NCBI RefSeq assembly: GCF_905475395.1
Contig: NC_058338.1
Span: 41,017,935 to 41,081,934 of the forward strand
DNA length: 64,000 nt
Direction of reading: 5' to 3'
DNA from: Chrysoperla carnea
Taxonomy: Eukaryota; Arthropoda; Insecta; Neuroptera; Chrysopidae
Shown piece after piece: positions 60,562 through 64,000 of this stretch (its first letter is position 1; each line of letters begins with the position of its first letter). Below the pieces are notes generated by a model. It was not told where the DNA came from. It saw only the letters and a program-made list of their open reading frames with translations, and made no database searches. The translations under genes and the position numbers were made by a program.

Positions 60562-62213
60562 ATGGCTAAATTGTTGATCATTTGTATTTTTAATTTACTT
60601 TTAATTGTTAATTCATTACATCTATTTTCGAAAACCATAAAAGATGTACCAAATTTAGTGTTTCCAATAAAAAATCCGCTTCAAAATAACTTAATAACTA
60701 TACACCGTGGTAATTCAAATCAAAGAGGTCAATATGGATCAATTGGAAATAGTAACTATGAGGATGTACCGGTGTCTAACACAAATAGAGTAGTGAATAC
60801 TAATAGAAATAATAATCGAAACCATGGTGAAAGAACTACTGAGAAAATTGATGACGAAGAGTTTGTTTCACAATCAACAACGACTATTGGTTCAATGCAA
60901 TCAAAACAACAACGTGAAGAAAATATTGATCATATTGATAATATTGAAGACAAAATATTTGATTTTGGTGAAGGTAAATACAATAAACATTCGAATTCAT
61001 TTTTTATAATTAAATTTTATGCAAACTGAGATACACATATAGCGTTTCAATTGGTGACAGTTTTTTGATTATTATCAAAAAATTTTTAATTCTTAGGTTG
61101 TCCAAGGGTACTATTCAAAAATCAAAGTTTTTAAGGATTTGGGCTGGTAAAGTTTAATTGCGTCTCCACCTAAAAAATTGATGAATATTCTAGCGAGTTT
61201 TTGTCTAACAAGAAGATAAATCAAAAGCAAATGCAATTTTCAGGGTGTCAAAATACAGACAAATATTTTTTGTATTTAGTTTTTATTAATCTTCTTACTA
61301 GAAAAAAAAACACGGTTATTCACTAATTTTAAACTAGCGGCACCACTAAAAATTTGCTGAAACTTATGTTTTTAAAAGCTTGTGTTTCTCAGTAGTGCCC
61401 TCGCTCAGGTTAATACAACTAAGGAGCACATCTATGAAAATTGTCGACCTGTTGCAAATAAATTTGCAGGAATCATCGAATTATTATTAGAGCAATATTT
61501 TGTTATAATATTAGCTTTGTTAATTTTTATAACCGAAACCGTTTTCTCTTCAAATTTGATTTAACGTTTGTTTATCTGGTGTATTATATAATATTTTCCA
61601 TAAAATTAAATCCGAATTAGGGTTGATACACTCTAAATTTATTCTTAACAGAAATTAAAAATTTGAATCTGGAGATTAACTATTTAAAAGCATTATGTAA
61701 TACATCACTATTAATCGGATTTATAGAATTTTAGCGTAATGTAGAAAGTTTAATTTATAAAACAAAATTTTTCGTTCATTCAACATTAGATATACTCTAC
61801 ATTACAAAATTCAATCTTTAATGATCAATTACATGAAATCCTTTCTTTTCGAGAAGGTATGATATTCGAACATAATATTATAAATAGAACGAAATTAAAA
61901 ATATTCACCTTTTGATATTTTTGTCCCAAAAATATCATATTTTAGCCGATGTATTAAAAATTTTAATTAGCAAACCAGAAATAAAATAAAATACATTTCG
62001 AATTTGTTCCTTATTTGTTATAATACAATTACAACCGAATGTGAAACTTGAAATCATGTTTGTGTTACATTATGTTTGTTTATTACAGACCTTAAACAAG
62101 TAGATCTTCCAGAAACAACAACTCCAGGGGACACTAGAAGTATATTTAAAGTACCAAATAGATGTGGTGAAGATCAAGAACTTGTAAAGGGTAAATGCCG
62201 CACCCATACGTAA
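60562..62213 (+). CDS. Small secreted protein with Cys-pair C-terminus, two exons
   Basis: Exon 1 is 60562-60973 and exon 2 is 62089-62213. From ATG 60562 (context accATGGc) the protein is 178 aa; an in-frame ATG at 60544 would add six residues but has a poorer context. A signal peptide (MAKLLIICIFNLLLIVNSLH) is followed by an Asn/Arg-rich middle and an acidic patch before the splice (IDNIEDKIFDFGE). The intron is phase 1, acceptor tttattacag. Exon 2 adds a Thr/Pro linker and RSIFKVPNRCGEDQELVKGK then CRTHT, with Cys163 and Cys174. A short 'hydrophobic-x-P-x-x-C-x10-C-R' tail ends many small insect secreted proteins of unknown role. AATAAA is at 62248-62253. Same strand, signal peptide, composition and intron phase as the preceding gene suggest a tandem pair. 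Confidence 0.78.
61021..62088 (+). other. Intron of the second secreted-protein gene
   Basis: The intron runs from the donor at 60974 to the acceptor at 62088. The frame at 61382-61564 (begins MFLSSALAQVNTTKEHIYEN, hydrophobic C-terminus) has a mildly protein-like look but no splice support, so it is not called. Nothing else was recognised. Confidence 0.5.
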
Positions 62214-64000
62214 ATTATAATCTGTAAACTAAAAAGCTGTTTTTGTAAATAAATATTTTTAAATCAATGTTTTGTTTTCCTATATATTGAATTAAAAATT
62301 TAAAAAATTGAAGCAAATTAAAACAAAAAGGATAATTAAAAATCAGATATTAATGAACTTAACTAAGACAATTTAAAACAATTTATTTTGTAGCCGATTA
62401 AAATGAAAAACAGTTATAAATAACAGACGATTATTTTGTCCTGGGAAAATAAGCTACCGATAAAAGTTTCCAGATCTTGTATCAAGTGGTATACCTCTAA
62501 AATTATAAGACTAATTTATTTCTAGGCAATGTATTGGCATTACTTTGATAGATTATTTTTTGAAATTATATTTTTAAAAAAGTTGAAAGCAAATTGCCTA
62601 TAAAAGCTCTCTTGAGAAAGCAGCCCGTCTTAAATTTTTTCCTGGTCGATATCGCGCGAACAAAAAATGATATCGACTTCATTGAGGTGCCGATGGAGGC
62701 GTATTAACGTCAATATGAGCCGAAAATAATTGCATAATATCGGTTGAGTCGTTTCTAGTCGGTCTAGTTTTTATTTTTTTAACTTTTTATTATGCTAGAA
62801 AATTATTCGTGTGGATATCAAGTTTTACTTATTGTGTTCACGTATAGACGGATAGGTGGAAAGTAATTCAATTAACACATGTGCCAAAAGTTTTTGTGCG
62901 GTTCATATTTCTAGTCGTTCCAAAATAACAATTCTATGCAAAGACTTTTGTGCATTAGACTTTTATGCCCCCTCAATATTTTCAAGCGAAATAAATTATT
63001 ATAAAGTAATAAAATTAAACTTTGTTAGTAAATATGCTTGTGCATTATACTTGGATGTGGTTTTTACCAATTTTTATTTTATATGAAAATTAAATTTTTG
63101 AGGAAAAATTTATAACAAGTTCGCATTATATATGTTTGAATTATTCAAATATTGATTTTAACACATCGATGAATATTAATAATGAATGGAACGAGCCAGC
63201 CATCAGTGAAGCTATATAACATGGCCTACATCTATACCTACATAATTCACATACAACAAATTTATAACTTTTCAATTTAGTAATGTTTGTTTGATAAACC
63301 TAAATAAATTATTTAGTACGTACTTAGGGTTGGTGAATTACACTCGAGGCCAAAATTAACGAAACAAAAACTGTTGATCAATATTACAGCTACAAATAAT
63401 CGTAACTGAACTCATTGCAAAGACTTGAATCATTTAAAAGTTTCTATTGATCTTCTTTTTCGCTATATCCTTAAAAGTCTGGAAGTCAGCAAAAGGAAAA
63501 TTAAAGTTTGTTTTGAGGAAGAAAATTAAAGCTATACTTTTTTGTTTTTGATGAGCAAGGCAAAAAACAAGATTTGCTTGAAACACATCGAACATAATAA
63601 GGTGCTTGTATACTACACTTAACGCATTTAGGAATTCGAAAAAATTTTGCGAAAATAAGTGCTTGAAGACTTTGACGGTAGCGAGCGAAGTCCGATTAAA
63701 TGTAAAAGTAATTCGTATCTTTGTAACCTTTGTTTTAGTCTTGCCTGTGAAAAATGTCCTGATTACTTACTAAGTTACTAAACTCCTGGGTCTAGATGTA
63801 TTGGGCTGAACCCAAAAGCCCCCAATTATCTCTGATATGTTTAAGAATGAAAAGGTCTGGTAAACAATCTTAAATTTTGGCTTTAAAGAATACACAGTAC
63901 AGATTTCAATTTTGATTCCCAGTAAAAACTTTAGATTTATCAAACATTTTGATGAAAATTACGATAAAAATTAATAGTACCTCGTGAAGAACGTTTAAAT
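62214..64000. other. Right-edge stretch with one dispersed repeat
   Basis: After the poly(A) signal of the secreted-protein gene this is non-coding, with the family A repeat at 62664-62762. The frame at 62856-63086 is Cys/Phe-rich but lacks a signal peptide or a recognisable domain. No TMTC exon was found here. Confidence 0.5.
62664..62762 (+). repeat. Dispersed repeat, family A copy 2
   Basis: It matches 17249-17347 in order and strand: atcgacttcattgaggtgcc, gatggaggcgtattaacg, atcggttgagtcgtttc. Unlike the first copy it lacks an adjacent TG microsatellite. Confidence 0.6.

Noticed and set aside
1..64000. CRISPR arrays, rRNA, intact tRNA genes, bacterial-type operons or prophage
   Set aside because: None seen. 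The intron-containing genes, SINE/LINE remnants and composition are those of an insect nuclear genome.

Overview
The window is eukaryotic nuclear DNA, almost certainly from an insect. It is strongly A+T-rich. Its genes are split by GT-AG introns, coding density is very low, and it is littered with short palindromic and dispersed repeats, tRNA-derived SINE heads, a dead LINE fragment and microsatellites. Two genes (aminoacylase-1 and a TMTC-family protein) are animal housekeeping genes, and the TMTC exon reads most like insect members. The species cannot be told from the sequence alone.

Layout. 1-3.7 kb: probably the terminal exon of a gene entering from the left (3590-3694, membrane-protein-like tail). 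3.7-8.5 kb: repeats, including a 0.55-kb foldback element. 8.54-14.77 kb: a complete eight-exon aminoacylase-1 gene (+ strand, 404 aa) in which every metal-binding and catalytic residue of the M20A family is present; its introns carry a tRNA-derived SINE and other repeat debris. 14.8-40.5 kb: no confidently identified gene. This stretch holds three large foldback elements, an inverted-plus-tandem array of a 267-bp unit, small terminal-inverted-repeat elements, and several coding-like exons with good splice sites that I could not assign to a family. 40.58-40.77 kb: first coding exon of a TMTC-type protein O-mannosyltransferase. No second exon was found, so its first coding intron appears to run at least to the window end. 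51.8-52.5 kb: a frameshifted RNase H fragment of a LINE. 57.7-62.2 kb: two consecutive two-exon genes on the same strand, both encoding small secreted Asn-rich proteins with a phase-1 intron and a tiny last exon; if the TMTC reading is right they lie inside its intron. 62.2-64 kb: repeats only.

How things fit together. Aminoacylase-1 is a cytosolic enzyme of N-acyl amino-acid salvage. TMTC is an ER-membrane enzyme. The two secreted proteins are likely paralogous or share exons. There is no sign of an operon-like or pathway relation. The most unusual content is the secreted-protein pair, whose splice phases would allow exon sharing, and the density and diversity of long near-perfect palindromes. 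No tRNA gene, rRNA or CRISPR array was found. All exon calls outside aminoacylase-1, TMTC and the secreted pair are tentative, because 30-50-codon open frames arise by chance in such A+T-rich DNA.
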